From contig CAYWGD010000002.1 of NCBI GenBank assembly GCA_964457335.1, positions 62,001 through 126,000 of the forward strand: DNA of 64,000 bases, in the 5' to 3' direction. The stretch is from CAJBVW01 sp964457335 (GTDB taxonomy: Bacteria; Myxococcota_A; UBA796; SXON01). The notes under the pieces are model-generated. The model was not told the DNA's origin and made no database searches. It was given only the letters and a program-made list of their open reading frames with translations. Positions 55,759 to 63,578 of the stretch are shown here, piece after piece. The translations under genes and the position numbers were made by a program. How positions within the stretch are numbered: the stretch's first letter is position 1; the number at the start of each line of letters is the position of its first letter.

Positions 55759-57519
55759 TCAGTCCTCGACGAGGTCCCAGGCGCTCACGTACCCGGGGCC
55801 GATCGCCTGGATGAGCCGATCGAAGTGCGGAGACGTGCCGAGCGTGGCGCTGTCGCCGATGCCGATGAAGAGCCGGCGCGCGCGGGTGACGCTCACGTTG
55901 AGCCGGCGCGGGTCGGCCACGAAACCGAGCTCCCCGTCGGGGTTCGAGCGCACGAAGCTCGCGAGGATGACCTCCTTCTCGCGGCCCTGGAACGCGTTCA
56001 CCGTGCCGGACTCCACCTCGGGGATGGCCGCGCGGATACGCGCGAGCTGCGCGGCGTAGGGGGTGATGATGCCCACCTGCTCGGGCTTCACGCCGCTCGC
56101 CTGCAGCGACCGCCACACCCGCACGAGCAGGTCGAGCTCGCCAGGGTTGAAGTAGCTCCCGAGCGCGTCCTGCTGCTCGTCGTAGCCGAGGCCCGCGGTA
56201 TCGATGAAGCGCGCGGACGGCGTGGTCCACTCGCCCATCGTGACGCCCGGGAGATCCTCGAGGTGGCGCTCGGCCACGTCGGGGTGGGCGCGGAGCCGGC
56301 CCTGGTAGGTCGCCTGGCTCAACACCATGAGGTCCTCGCGCATCCGCCGCTGCTCCGTGAGCATCGGGAACACGAAGCCCGCCTCGACGAGGCGCTGGAG
56401 CAGGCTCGTCTCGAGGCGCGGATCCTGGCTCTTCACGACGGGCCCCAGCTGGTGGGGATCGCCGGCGAGGATGATGCGCTTGACCTTGGTGGCGAGGAGC
56501 CAGAGCGCCGGCTCGGAGATCTGGCCACCCTCGTCGACGAGCGCGGTGCGCGGCGCCTTGAGGTCCTGGCCGCGCGTGTGGAGCGTGCCGAGGGTCATCG
56601 CGATCACGTCGGCGCTCGCGAGGATCTCGCGCTTGGCCGCGGACCACTCCTCGCGGATGGCCTCGCGCACCTCGAAGAGCTCGGGGCCCGAGAGGCGCGT
56701 GGCCTGCCGGATGAGCCCCTGGATCACCTGGGCGCGCGCGCCGTGGAGGATGCGGTGCTCGAGCGTGAGGTGCTGGGCCGAGCCGCCCACGCGGGCCGAG
56801 ACGCCGAGCCGCACCACGTCGAGCCCGGCGGCGGTGGCGCGCAGGGCGAGATGGTCGACCGCGGCGTTGCTCTCCGCGAGGGCCCAGGGCTTCTCGCCGA
56901 GGTCCTCGAGCGCGGTGAGCATCGACACGAGCACCTCGGTCTTGCCGGTGCCGGGCGGCCCGTGCACGAGCCCGATCTCCGTGGCGCCGAGGGCCAGCTC
57001 GGCGGCCTCGCGCTGGGCGGGCTCGAGCGCCGCGAAGGCGGGGTGCTCGTAGGGGTCGGGCCGGTAGGGCCGCTCGTACCCGAGCAGGAGGTTCTTGAGC
57101 GGGCTGGACACGCGCTCGGCGCGCTCCATCGCCGCCTTCTGCAGGTCCATCACCGTGAAGTCGAGGCGCCGGCTCACCGCCCACGGCCCCTTGCCCTCGG
57201 GCACGCCCTCCACGCGGAGCTCGATCGTGGAGGCGTCGCGCCCTTCCACGCGGCCGGCGAGCCCCTCGTCGGGGCGCCCGATCGGCGCGAGCACCACGGG
57301 GTCGCCGGGGCTGAAGGCGTCGCCGATGTCCTTCCCGCGCAGGATCACGTTCACGCGCCCCTTGGAGCGGTGCTCGGTCGTCACGATGTCGAGCGGGGCG
57401 ACGCTGAAGCCGGCGGCCACCCGGTCGGGCATGGACATCGACCGGAGGCGCCCGTGCTCCAGCTGGGCGGCGCGGCGCTCGTTGTCGAGGGCTTCGGCGA
57501 GGGATGCGAGGTGCGACAC
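55759..57519 (-). CDS. Superfamily 1 helicase, UPF1/IGHMBP2-like
   Basis: A 586-residue helicase. N-terminal OB-like part (residues 30-140), then Walker A GLVHGPPGTGKTEVLV, motif Ia ALAESNAAVDHLALR, Walker B in ALVDEGGQISEPALWLL (DEGGQ where most have DEAxQ), motif III ILAGDPHQLGP, motif V VNAFQGREKEVILASFVRS and VI LNVSVTRARRLFIGIGD. It unwinds nucleic acid with ATP in the cytoplasm. GTG start 57519. Confidence 0.92.
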   Translation of the reverse strand: MSHLASLAEALDNERRAAQLEHGRLRSMSMPDRVAAGFSVAPLDIVTTEHRSKGRVNVILRGKDIGDAFSPGDPVVLAPIGRPDEGLAGRVEGRDASTIELRVEGVPEGKGPWAVSRRLDFTVMDLQKAAMERAERVSSPLKNLLLGYERPYRPDPYEHPAFAALEPAQREAAELALGATEIGLVHGPPGTGKTEVLVSMLTALEDLGEKPWALAESNAAVDHLALRATAAGLDVVRLGVSARVGGSAQHLTLEHRILHGARAQVIQGLIRQATRLSGPELFEVREAIREEWSAAKREILASADVIAMTLGTLHTRGQDLKAPRTALVDEGGQISEPALWLLATKVKRIILAGDPHQLGPVVKSQDPRLETSLLQRLVEAGFVFPMLTEQRRMREDLMVLSQATYQGRLRAHPDVAERHLEDLPGVTMGEWTTPSARFIDTAGLGYDEQQDALGSYFNPGELDLLVRVWRSLQASGVKPEQVGIITPYAAQLARIRAAIPEVESGTVNAFQGREKEVILASFVRSNPDGELGFVADPRRLNVSVTRARRLFIGIGDSATLGTSPHFDRLIQAIGPGYVSAWDLVED

Positions 57520-57569
57520 GCCGGGGGTCTATCCCGCCGCGGGCGTCGGCGGGACGGCCCTCGTGGGCG

Positions 57570-58001
57570 TCAGGGCAGGAAGCGAGCCCGTTCCCCGGGG
57601 GAGGGGATCCGGCACGACTCGCGACGGCCCCACACGTAGTAGCGGATCTTCGCGAAGAGCCGGTAGCCGAGGTCGGTGAGGAAGCGGGGGAGGATCCGCA
57701 GCCACGAGAGCGCCCGCCAGACGCCGGGGAGCCGCGCGCACAGGCGGAAGATCGCCGTGGAGTGCCAGCTCAGGCGCTCCTGGCCGCCCTCCACCTCCAC
57801 GAGCACGATGCTGTCGAGGTCCTTGGGCACCTCGGGGTGGCGCGCGAGGATCTGCGCGGCCGTCTCTCCCTGGAGCGCCGCGAAGCGGAACAGGGCCGCC
57901 TTGTCCGCCTTGAGCACCCACTGCACCGAGGCGTCGCAGAAGCCGCACAACCCGTCGTACAGGACGATGGGGCCGGTGCTGGGCGCGGGCGCGTCGGGCA
58001 T
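57570..58001 (-). CDS. DCC-family thiol protein (DUF393)
   Basis: A 143-residue protein with IVLYDGLCGFCDASVQWVLK, the DxxCxxC motif that names the family, and ALQGETAAQILARH, LSWHSTAIFRLCARLPG. A predicted thiol-disulfide oxidoreductase of the cytoplasm or membrane face; the redox partner is unknown. The C-terminal WRALSWLRILPRFLTDLGYR is hydrophobic and may associate with membrane. Confidence 0.87.
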   Translation of the reverse strand: MPDAPAPSTGPIVLYDGLCGFCDASVQWVLKADKAALFRFAALQGETAAQILARHPEVPKDLDSIVLVEVEGGQERLSWHSTAIFRLCARLPGVWRALSWLRILPRFLTDLGYRLFAKIRYYVWGRRESCRIPSPGERARFLP

Positions 58002-58031
58002 GAGCCGTCTTATCTCCCACCACGGGAGAAT

Positions 58032-58068
58032 GGGGGGCGTTGCGGGGGGCCCGCCCCCCGCCCCAAGA
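58032..58068 (-). repeat. Hairpin repeat A, copy 5
   Basis: On the minus strand CTCTTGGGGCGGGGGGC, GGG loop, CCCCCCGCAACGCCCCCCA. It lies downstream of the ExbD operon, in its orientation, just beyond the terminator hairpin at 58103. Confidence 0.75.
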
Positions 58069-58102
58069 GCAAAGAACCATTCGTTACGCCAAAAGCACCG
58101 AA

Positions 58103-58126
58103 GGCGCCGGGGTCACCCCCGACGCC
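58103..58126 (-). terminator. Terminator hairpin of the ExbB-ExbD operon
   Basis: On the minus strand GGCGTCGGGG pairs with CCCCGGCGCC (one G:T) over 10 bp with a 4-base loop, then TTCGGTGCTTTTGG. A second small stem (GAGGG/CCCTC) encloses the exbD stop codon at 58150. Confidence 0.65.
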
Positions 58127-58149
58127 TCCGTCTGGCCGTGTGGCGAGGG

Positions 58150-58749
58150 CTAACCCTCGGCGCCCGCGGCCTCGCCGCCTTCGGTCGCGGCGCCTTCCAC
58201 CTTGGTCGGGATCGTCACGAACTTGATCTTCGCCCAGCCGGCGTCGTTCGCGGACGCGAGCACGCGGCGCACCATGCGGAAGTCGGTCTTGACGTCCGCC
58301 TGGATGATGACGAACCCGTCGTAGGGGAGCGTCGGGTCCGGCACGACCCCGATCCGGCGCTTGATCTCCAGATCGCGATCCTTCGCTTCCTTCAGCCGCG
58401 CGGACAGGCCCGGGATGACGATGTCCAGCTCGGTTCCGAGCTCGGACTCCGGGATCGCCTGGCTGTTGAGGAGGAGCTTGCCCCCCCCGTCCAGCATGAC
58501 GATCTGCCCCGTCTCCTGCAGCTGCGCGCCCGAGACGGACATCGGCACCTTGATCTGATCGCTCAGGGTGACCTGGTCCGACGTGAACAGCTGGATGAGG
58601 AAGATGACGAGGATGGTGAACATGTCGACCATCGCCGTCAGGTTCAGGCTCGCGAAGCCGCTCTTCTTCCCGCCGGAGAGCGGGCTGGAGCGGAGGCGAC
58701 CGATCGGCGCATACGCGGGGCGGCGCCCCGGCGAGATGATGGTGCTCAT
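58150..58749 (-). CDS. ExbD/TolR-family protein
   Basis: A 199-residue inner-membrane protein with one helix (LNLTAMVDMFTILVIFLIQL, with the proton-path Asp in MVDMF) and a periplasmic domain ending DGFVIIQADVKTDFRMVRRVL. It works with ExbB/TolQ to couple proton flow to outer-membrane processes. Third gene of the leftward operon; 3 bases behind the other ExbD. Confidence 0.88.
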   Translation of the reverse strand: MSTIISPGRRPAYAPIGRLRSSPLSGGKKSGFASLNLTAMVDMFTILVIFLIQLFTSDQVTLSDQIKVPMSVSGAQLQETGQIVMLDGGGKLLLNSQAIPESELGTELDIVIPGLSARLKEAKDRDLEIKRRIGVVPDPTLPYDGFVIIQADVKTDFRMVRRVLASANDAGWAKIKFVTIPTKVEGAATEGGEAAGAEG

Positions 58750-58752
58750 CGG

Positions 58753-59271
58753 TTAGCCTCCACTCGGCATCGGGGCGGCGCCCTCGGCCGGGACCGCCGA
58801 CGGCGGGCCACCCGCGAGGAGCGTCTTGGGGTACCCGATCTGACGGCTCAGGTCGAGGACCTTGATCATCTCCTCGTAGGGGACGCCGTCATCCGTGTTG
58901 ATGACGACCATCTCCTCCGCGGGGAAGGTCTCGTGGTCCTTCTTCATGAGCTCTTCGAGCTTCGTGTAGTCATAGTTCTCGCCGGCCTTCGGGACCTGTA
59001 CGCCTTCCTCGACCTTCCGCCCGAGCCAGTGCCCTTCCGCCTTCACGTGGACCGTGAGGGGGGGGACGGGCGGGGTGTCGGGCTGTTCCTGCTGATCGGG
59101 CGGAGTATTGGAAATGCTCTGCTCGACGTCGAGGGAGGCGATCTGGGTCCAAACGGCGGCGATCATGAGGAAGGCAATGAGGCACGACATGAAGTCGATG
59201 AACGGGACCAGGTTCAGGTCCACGCCCATGCTCTTGCCGCGGCCCTTGCCGCCTTCGACCGAGACGCCCAT
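58753..59271 (-). CDS. ExbD/TolR-family protein
   Basis: A 172-residue protein with helix VPFIDFMSCLIAFLMIAAVW; the Asp in PFIDF is the conserved proton carrier. The periplasmic part has VVINTDDGVPYEEMIKVLDL. Its partner lies directly behind it, so the operon holds two different ExbD-type subunits for one ExbB. Start ATG 59271. Confidence 0.88.
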   Translation of the reverse strand: MGVSVEGGKGRGKSMGVDLNLVPFIDFMSCLIAFLMIAAVWTQIASLDVEQSISNTPPDQQEQPDTPPVPPLTVHVKAEGHWLGRKVEEGVQVPKAGENYDYTKLEELMKKDHETFPAEEMVVINTDDGVPYEEMIKVLDLSRQIGYPKTLLAGGPPSAVPAEGAAPMPSGG

Positions 59272-59274
59272 TTG

Positions 59275-59940
59275 TTACCCCGAAGCCTGCGCGCCTTCCT
59301 GCTTGGCCGCGCGGTTGGAGAGCACGAAGTTGATCTCGGCGACGACCGACTCGTTGATCGCCTCGAGAATGTGCTGCGTGCGGGCCTGGAACACCGCGTA
59401 GATCAGGAGGAGGGGCACGGCGGAGCCGAGGCCGAACGCCGTGCAGTGCATGGCCTCGGAGATACCGGCCGAGAGGAGGGTGGCCTTCTGCGACGGGTCG
59501 GCGTTGGCGACCGCGCCGAAGGTCTTGATGAGGCCGGCGATGGTGCCGAGGAGCGCCGCGAGGGTCGCGGCGTTGGAGAGCACCGCGAGGTAGCCGGTGC
59601 GGGCCTCGATCTTGGGGACCTCGGAGAGGGACGCCTGGTCGAGGGCGGCCTGGATCTCCTTGTCGGGGCGGTGGGCCTTGAGGAGGCCGGCGCGGAGGAT
59701 CCGGGTCAGCGGGCCCTGCTTCTGGGAGGAGAGCCAGCGGATGGCGGCCTGGGTGTCACCGCGCATGATGTGCTGGTTGAGGCCGGTGAGGAGGGCGTGC
59801 TTGTTCTCGGACGAGTCGAGGTAGAGCACCTTGATCCGCTCGATCGTGATGCCGATGCCGAAGGCGAGGCACCCGGCGATGAGGTGCATACCCCACCCGC
59901 CTTCCTTGTAGAACGCAACTGCTTCCTGGGCGAACGACAC
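59275..59940 (-). CDS. ExbB/TolQ/MotA-family proton channel protein
   Basis: A 221-residue protein with three membrane segments: GMHLIAGCLAFGIGITIER, LSNAATLAALLGTIAGLIKTF and TAFGLGSAVPLLLIYAVF. The LLGTIxGLIxxF and GLxSAVP motifs are the family signature. First gene of the operon; GTG start with AGGAG upstream. Forms the channel with the two ExbD proteins that follow. No tonB or tolA gene is in the window. Confidence 0.9.
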   Translation of the reverse strand: MSFAQEAVAFYKEGGWGMHLIAGCLAFGIGITIERIKVLYLDSSENKHALLTGLNQHIMRGDTQAAIRWLSSQKQGPLTRILRAGLLKAHRPDKEIQAALDQASLSEVPKIEARTGYLAVLSNAATLAALLGTIAGLIKTFGAVANADPSQKATLLSAGISEAMHCTAFGLGSAVPLLLIYAVFQARTQHILEAINESVVAEINFVLSNRAAKQEGAQASG

Positions 59941-60143
59941 GAGGGACTCCTCTTTCGGCGCGGGGCGCCAAGGCTCTTCGGCGCAACAGCGCCGCTGGGT
60001 GGAAACTTAGACGAACTGCCGAAGCGAAACGGGTTGTACCAGATGCGGGAGCGGCCTTCTACAGGGAAGCTGTCAGGAGATCGTGAACAGGACCCGCGCC
60101 GGAACCGCGAGGGCTGCCGGTCCAACGTGGGTTCCCGCCATGC

Positions 60144-60172
60144 TTGACACGACGACGCCGGGCGGTTGTAAT
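60144..60172 (+). promoter_or_regulatory. Strong housekeeping promoter for the 60197 lipoprotein
   Basis: TTGACA and TGTAAT with exactly 17 bases between, 25 bases before the ATG. The best sigma-70-type promoter in the window. The 256-base gap from 59941 also holds the promoter region of the divergent ExbB operon, which I could not place. Confidence 0.75.
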
Positions 60173-60196
60173 CCCCCGACTTTCCGGAGTGTTCCC

Positions 60197-61189
60197 ATGC
60201 GCCTCGCCGCGATCTCCCCGCTCGTCCTCCTCGCCGCAGGCTGCGCTCCCGAGCAGCAGGCGCCTCCGGTCGAAGAGGCCCCCGTCGACACCTGCGGCGT
60301 CGACATCAACACGTTGCCGGGCTCTTCCTGGATCCATTCCAAGCCCACCGCCACGGGCGAGCAGCCGAACCCGATGGCGCGCATCAAGTTCGAGGACGCC
60401 GCCGGCACCCTGAAGGCGAAGTACACCGCGGGCTCCCTCGGCGACGTGTACGACTACACCTGCACCGTGAAGGGCGGCCTCGCGACCTGCATCGAGGACG
60501 ACATCCACGCCGAGGCGTGGTGCAAGGCCTGGGCGGCCACCCACGACGGCGTGTGCGACCCGGCCGCGCTCGCGGCGGCGACCGGGCTCCCGCAGGCGGA
60601 GCTCGACAAGGTGGCCCAGAAGGTCAACGACGAGATCAAGAAGCTGAAGCCGGCCGAGAAGGAGATGCAGAAGAAGGCCGACAACAACCCGAACAACAAG
60701 ATCCGCGGCAAGTTCCTCGTCGCCGTGGACAAGGGCAAGTGCCAGGTCACCATCCAGGACAAGTACCAGACCATGGTCGACGGGCGGGTCAACGAGTACG
60801 AGAACGTGCTCGGGACGGCCAAGTTCAACAAGGCCAAGGAGGAGTACATCTACGAGTCCTGCAAGGACGTCGACTCGGCCTGGGCGCCGGGCCCCGACGA
60901 CCAGCACGCCGCCGTCCAGGGACCGGGCACCATCAAGTTCTCGGCCATCCTGCAGAAGGGGCAGAAGGGCGCCAACGGCTGCACCTACTCGGCCGACGTC
61001 TACAAGGACTGGGTGAAGTCGCAGACCGACGTGGCCGCCGTCGAGGACGCCAAGTACGGCCCGCGCTGGGACGTGCAGGTGCCGCTCACCGAGGTGGGCC
61101 GCCACGCCGTGTACTTCGACCGCTGGAAGACCTGCGACGGCAAGCGCGAGCGCGTCGGCCTCGCCTGCGCGGTCGTCCGCGTCGAGTGA
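60197..61189 (+). CDS. Lipoprotein of unknown function
   Basis: A 330-residue lipoprotein (AAISPLVLLAAGC, Cys16) with CGGAG nine bases ahead of the ATG. Residues ~130-180 are a Lys/Glu-rich coil (QKVNDEIKKLKPAEKEMQKK). Cysteines recur (GDVYDYTCTV, LATCIEDD, EAWCKAW, KGKCQVTI, YESCKDVD, NGCTYSADV). The family is not recognised. The strong promoter suggests an abundant envelope protein. Confidence 0.8.
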   Translation: MRLAAISPLVLLAAGCAPEQQAPPVEEAPVDTCGVDINTLPGSSWIHSKPTATGEQPNPMARIKFEDAAGTLKAKYTAGSLGDVYDYTCTVKGGLATCIEDDIHAEAWCKAWAATHDGVCDPAALAAATGLPQAELDKVAQKVNDEIKKLKPAEKEMQKKADNNPNNKIRGKFLVAVDKGKCQVTIQDKYQTMVDGRVNEYENVLGTAKFNKAKEEYIYESCKDVDSAWAPGPDDQHAAVQGPGTIKFSAILQKGQKGANGCTYSADVYKDWVKSQTDVAAVEDAKYGPRWDVQVPLTEVGRHAVYFDRWKTCDGKRERVGLACAVVRVE

Positions 61190-61204
61190 TCCGAGGTCGC
61201 CCGG

Positions 61205-62032
61205 TCACTTCCGGGCGAGCACGCGCTGGTAGATCTCGCGCCGCGGCAGCCCCGTCGCGGCGGCGAGGGACGTGGCGATGTCCTTCGGGCCTTCGCCCGC
61301 CGCCAGGCGCCGCGTGATCTCGTCGTCGAGCGACTCGACGGTGATCACCGGCCCCTCGGGCGCGCCCCCGACGAGCAGCACCACCTCGCCGCGCGTCTCG
61401 TCCCCGAGCGCGGCGCGGACCTCGCTCGCGGTCCCGCGCAGCCACTGCTCGTGCTCTTTCGTCAGGTTCCGCGCGACGCAGACCGGCCGCGCGGGCCAGA
61501 GCGTCGCGAGCGTCTCGAGCGTGGCGCCGAGGCGCAACGGGGACTCGTAGAACACGAGCGTGGCCCGCAGGGACGCGAGCTCGGCCAGCGCCGCGCGGCG
61601 CGGCCCCTCGTCGCGCGGCAGGAAGCCGCCGTAGTAGAAGCGGTCCACCGGGAGGCCCGCGCCCGTCAGCGCCGCGATGGCCGCGCAGGGCCCCGGGAGC
61701 ACCTCGATCGGGAGCCCGGCGTCGATGCAGGCGCGGACGATGCGCCACCCGGGATCGTTGACGAGCGGCGTGCCCGCGTCGCTCACGAGCGCGACCTTCT
61801 CACCGGCGCGGATGCGGTCCACGAGCTCGGCGGCACGCGCGATCTCGTTGTGGTCGTGGTAGCTCGAGAGCCGCGCCTGGATGCCGTGCGTGCGCAGGAG
61901 CTCGCGCGTGACGCGCGTGTCCTCCGCGGCCACGACGTCGGCCTCGCGGAGCACCCGGAGCGCGCGGAGCGTGATGTCCTCGGGGTCGCCGATGGGGGTC
62001 GGGACGACCTGGAGCGCGCCGACCCGCCGCAC
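61205..62032 (-). CDS. rsmI: 16S rRNA (cytidine-1402 2'-O)-methyltransferase RsmI
   Basis: A 275-residue tetrapyrrole-methylase-fold enzyme that methylates C1402 of 16S rRNA with SAM. LQVVPTPIGDPEDITLRALR, VVAAEDTRVTRELL, ALVSDAGTPLVNDPGWRIV, VLPGPCAAIAALTGAGLPVD and TLVFYESPLRLGATLETLA are all family-diagnostic. The GTG directly follows the stop of the beta-helix lipoprotein gene. Confidence 0.96.
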   Translation of the reverse strand: MRRVGALQVVPTPIGDPEDITLRALRVLREADVVAAEDTRVTRELLRTHGIQARLSSYHDHNEIARAAELVDRIRAGEKVALVSDAGTPLVNDPGWRIVRACIDAGLPIEVLPGPCAAIAALTGAGLPVDRFYYGGFLPRDEGPRRAALAELASLRATLVFYESPLRLGATLETLATLWPARPVCVARNLTKEHEQWLRGTASEVRAALGDETRGEVVLLVGGAPEGPVITVESLDDEITRRLAAGEGPKDIATSLAAATGLPRREIYQRVLARK

Positions 62033-63520
62033 CTACCAGACGCCCTGGGTGCCCGCGGGGAAGCGCCCGAGGAAGCCCCCGTAGGCGCCCACGTCCTGCG
62101 CGGTGCCGTCCCGGTCCTGCCCGCTGAGCATGTCGGCGCCCACGGAGCCGGTGGTGAGGCGGAAGTCCTGGTCGGTCCAGTCGGCGCCCGAGCCGAAGTC
62201 GGAGAAGGTGGGGTCCCCGTTCACGTTGCCGTCCGCCGGGTCGGGCGCGGCGCCGCCGTTGACCACGTCGGAGGTGCCGAACACCGAGTCGTAGATCTTC
62301 ACCGTGGGGGCGTCGGCCTCGTCGATGCCGTACACCGTGTTGTAGGCGAAGATCGTCTCGTCGACCTCGAAGTAGCCGTAGCGCAGCCGGATGCCGCCGG
62401 GGGCGTTGTCCGCCACGGTGACGCGCGTGAGGAACGCGCGCTCGTCGAGGAACACGCCGCCGCCGCCGTTCACGTTCGCGCGGTTGCCGACGATGAGCGA
62501 GTTCTGGAGCACGAGGTTGCCGAACGTGGTGTTGCCGTAGATGCCGCCGCCGTACTCGGCGGTGTTGTCCGCGATGACCACCTGCTGCGCGTAGAGGCTG
62601 GCGTTGCGCTCGAGGTACATGCCGCCGCCCAGGAAACCCGCGTTGTCCTGCACCACGCTGTCGAAGAGGATGACGGTGGCGCCGGACCAGATGCCGCCGC
62701 CGTCCACGGAGGTGGTCCCGTTGCCCTCGACGACGCAGTCGTGGATGCGGATGTCCGTGTCCGCGTACACGCCGTGCTCGCTCGCGCCCGTGATCGTGAG
62801 GTGCCGCAGGTAGCTCGCGCCGTCGACGGCGATCGGCTCGCCGGCCGCGTCGATGATCACGCCCCCCTCGGGGTCGCCGATGATGGCCTCGGCGCCGGCG
62901 ATCGGCCCGTAGGTGCCGGGCTCGAGGAACAGGATGGTCTCGCCGGCGAGGAGCGCGTCGTCGACCGTGGGGTAGTCCGTCGGGATGCGCGCGCCGGGGT
63001 CGTCGGCGTAGATCTGCATCGTGACGGGGTCGCTGGTCTGGCGCGAGGACGACACCACGAGCGTGATCAGCCCGTCCGTGCCCGTGTACCAGGGCGTCTC
63101 GCTCGTGTCGTCGTCGAAGGTGCCGGACGTGGCGCTCCACGAGAAGCTGAGCGATGCGCCGGACGGGTCGTAGGAGCCCCGCCCGTCGAGCCGGACGGAG
63201 TGGTCGCTCGCGCCCCACATCCGCTGCCACTTGGGCTGGGCGACGGGCTCGTCGATGTCGGGGTCGGGCCCCGGACCGGTGTCCCCGCCCGCGCTGCGGC
63301 CCGTGTCCACGTCCGTGTCGGTGTCCGAGTCGGCGTCCGAGTCGGCGTCCGAGTCGGCGTCCGTGTCCGCGTCGGTCTCGCCGGAGTCGGTGTCCGCGCC
63401 GGAGTCGGTGTCGGTGTCCGACGCGGAGTCGGGGGCGCCGGTGTCGTCCGTGTCTTCCTTCCCCGGCTCGTCACGATCGCAGGCGGCGAGGATCAGCAGC
63501 AACGGAAGGTACACGCGCAT
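62033..63520 (-). CDS. Right-handed beta-helix lipoprotein with Asp/Ser/Thr linker
   Basis: A 495-residue lipoprotein (MRVYLPLLLILAAC, Cys14). Residues ~20-75 are a DTD/DSD low-complexity linker. Residues ~95-165 are PKD-like (GSYDPSGASLSFSWSATSG). Residues ~170-480 are pectate-lyase-type coils (TILFLEPGTYGPI; IRIHDCVVEGNGTTSVDGGG; VVQDNAGFLGGGMYLERNAS; VVIADNTAEYGGGIYGN) as in polymorphic outer-membrane-protein repeats. Surface-exposed; function unknown. GGAG eight bases before the ATG. Confidence 0.87.
   Translation of the reverse strand: MRVYLPLLLILAACDRDEPGKEDTDDTGAPDSASDTDTDSGADTDSGETDADTDADSDADSDADSDTDTDVDTGRSAGGDTGPGPDPDIDEPVAQPKWQRMWGASDHSVRLDGRGSYDPSGASLSFSWSATSGTFDDDTSETPWYTGTDGLITLVVSSSRQTSDPVTMQIYADDPGARIPTDYPTVDDALLAGETILFLEPGTYGPIAGAEAIIGDPEGGVIIDAAGEPIAVDGASYLRHLTITGASEHGVYADTDIRIHDCVVEGNGTTSVDGGGIWSGATVILFDSVVQDNAGFLGGGMYLERNASLYAQQVVIADNTAEYGGGIYGNTTFGNLVLQNSLIVGNRANVNGGGGVFLDERAFLTRVTVADNAPGGIRLRYGYFEVDETIFAYNTVYGIDEADAPTVKIYDSVFGTSDVVNGGAAPDPADGNVNGDPTFSDFGSGADWTDQDFRLTTGSVGADMLSGQDRDGTAQDVGAYGGFLGRFPAGTQGVW
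63323..63358. repeat. 12-bp coding tandem repeat
   Basis: Three perfect units of GTCCGAGTCGGC within a wider imperfect stretch (about 63311-63400), encoding the Asp/Ser/Ala and Asp/Thr linker of the beta-helix lipoprotein. Unit number could change by slippage without a frameshift. Confidence 0.8.
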
Positions 63521-63578
63521 TCGGCCGACTCCGGGCGCGACGAGGGTCGCGCCTTGCGTCCAAGATACCCGTCGGCTC

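Noticed and set aside
60083..60196. GTG at 60083 (with AGGAG) as start of the lipoprotein
   Set aside because: It would place 38 residues before the lipoprotein signal and lies upstream of the strong promoter at 60144-60172.
63311..63400. Possible CRISPR-like repeat array
   Set aside because: Units are 12 bases with no spacers and lie in frame inside a lipoprotein linker.
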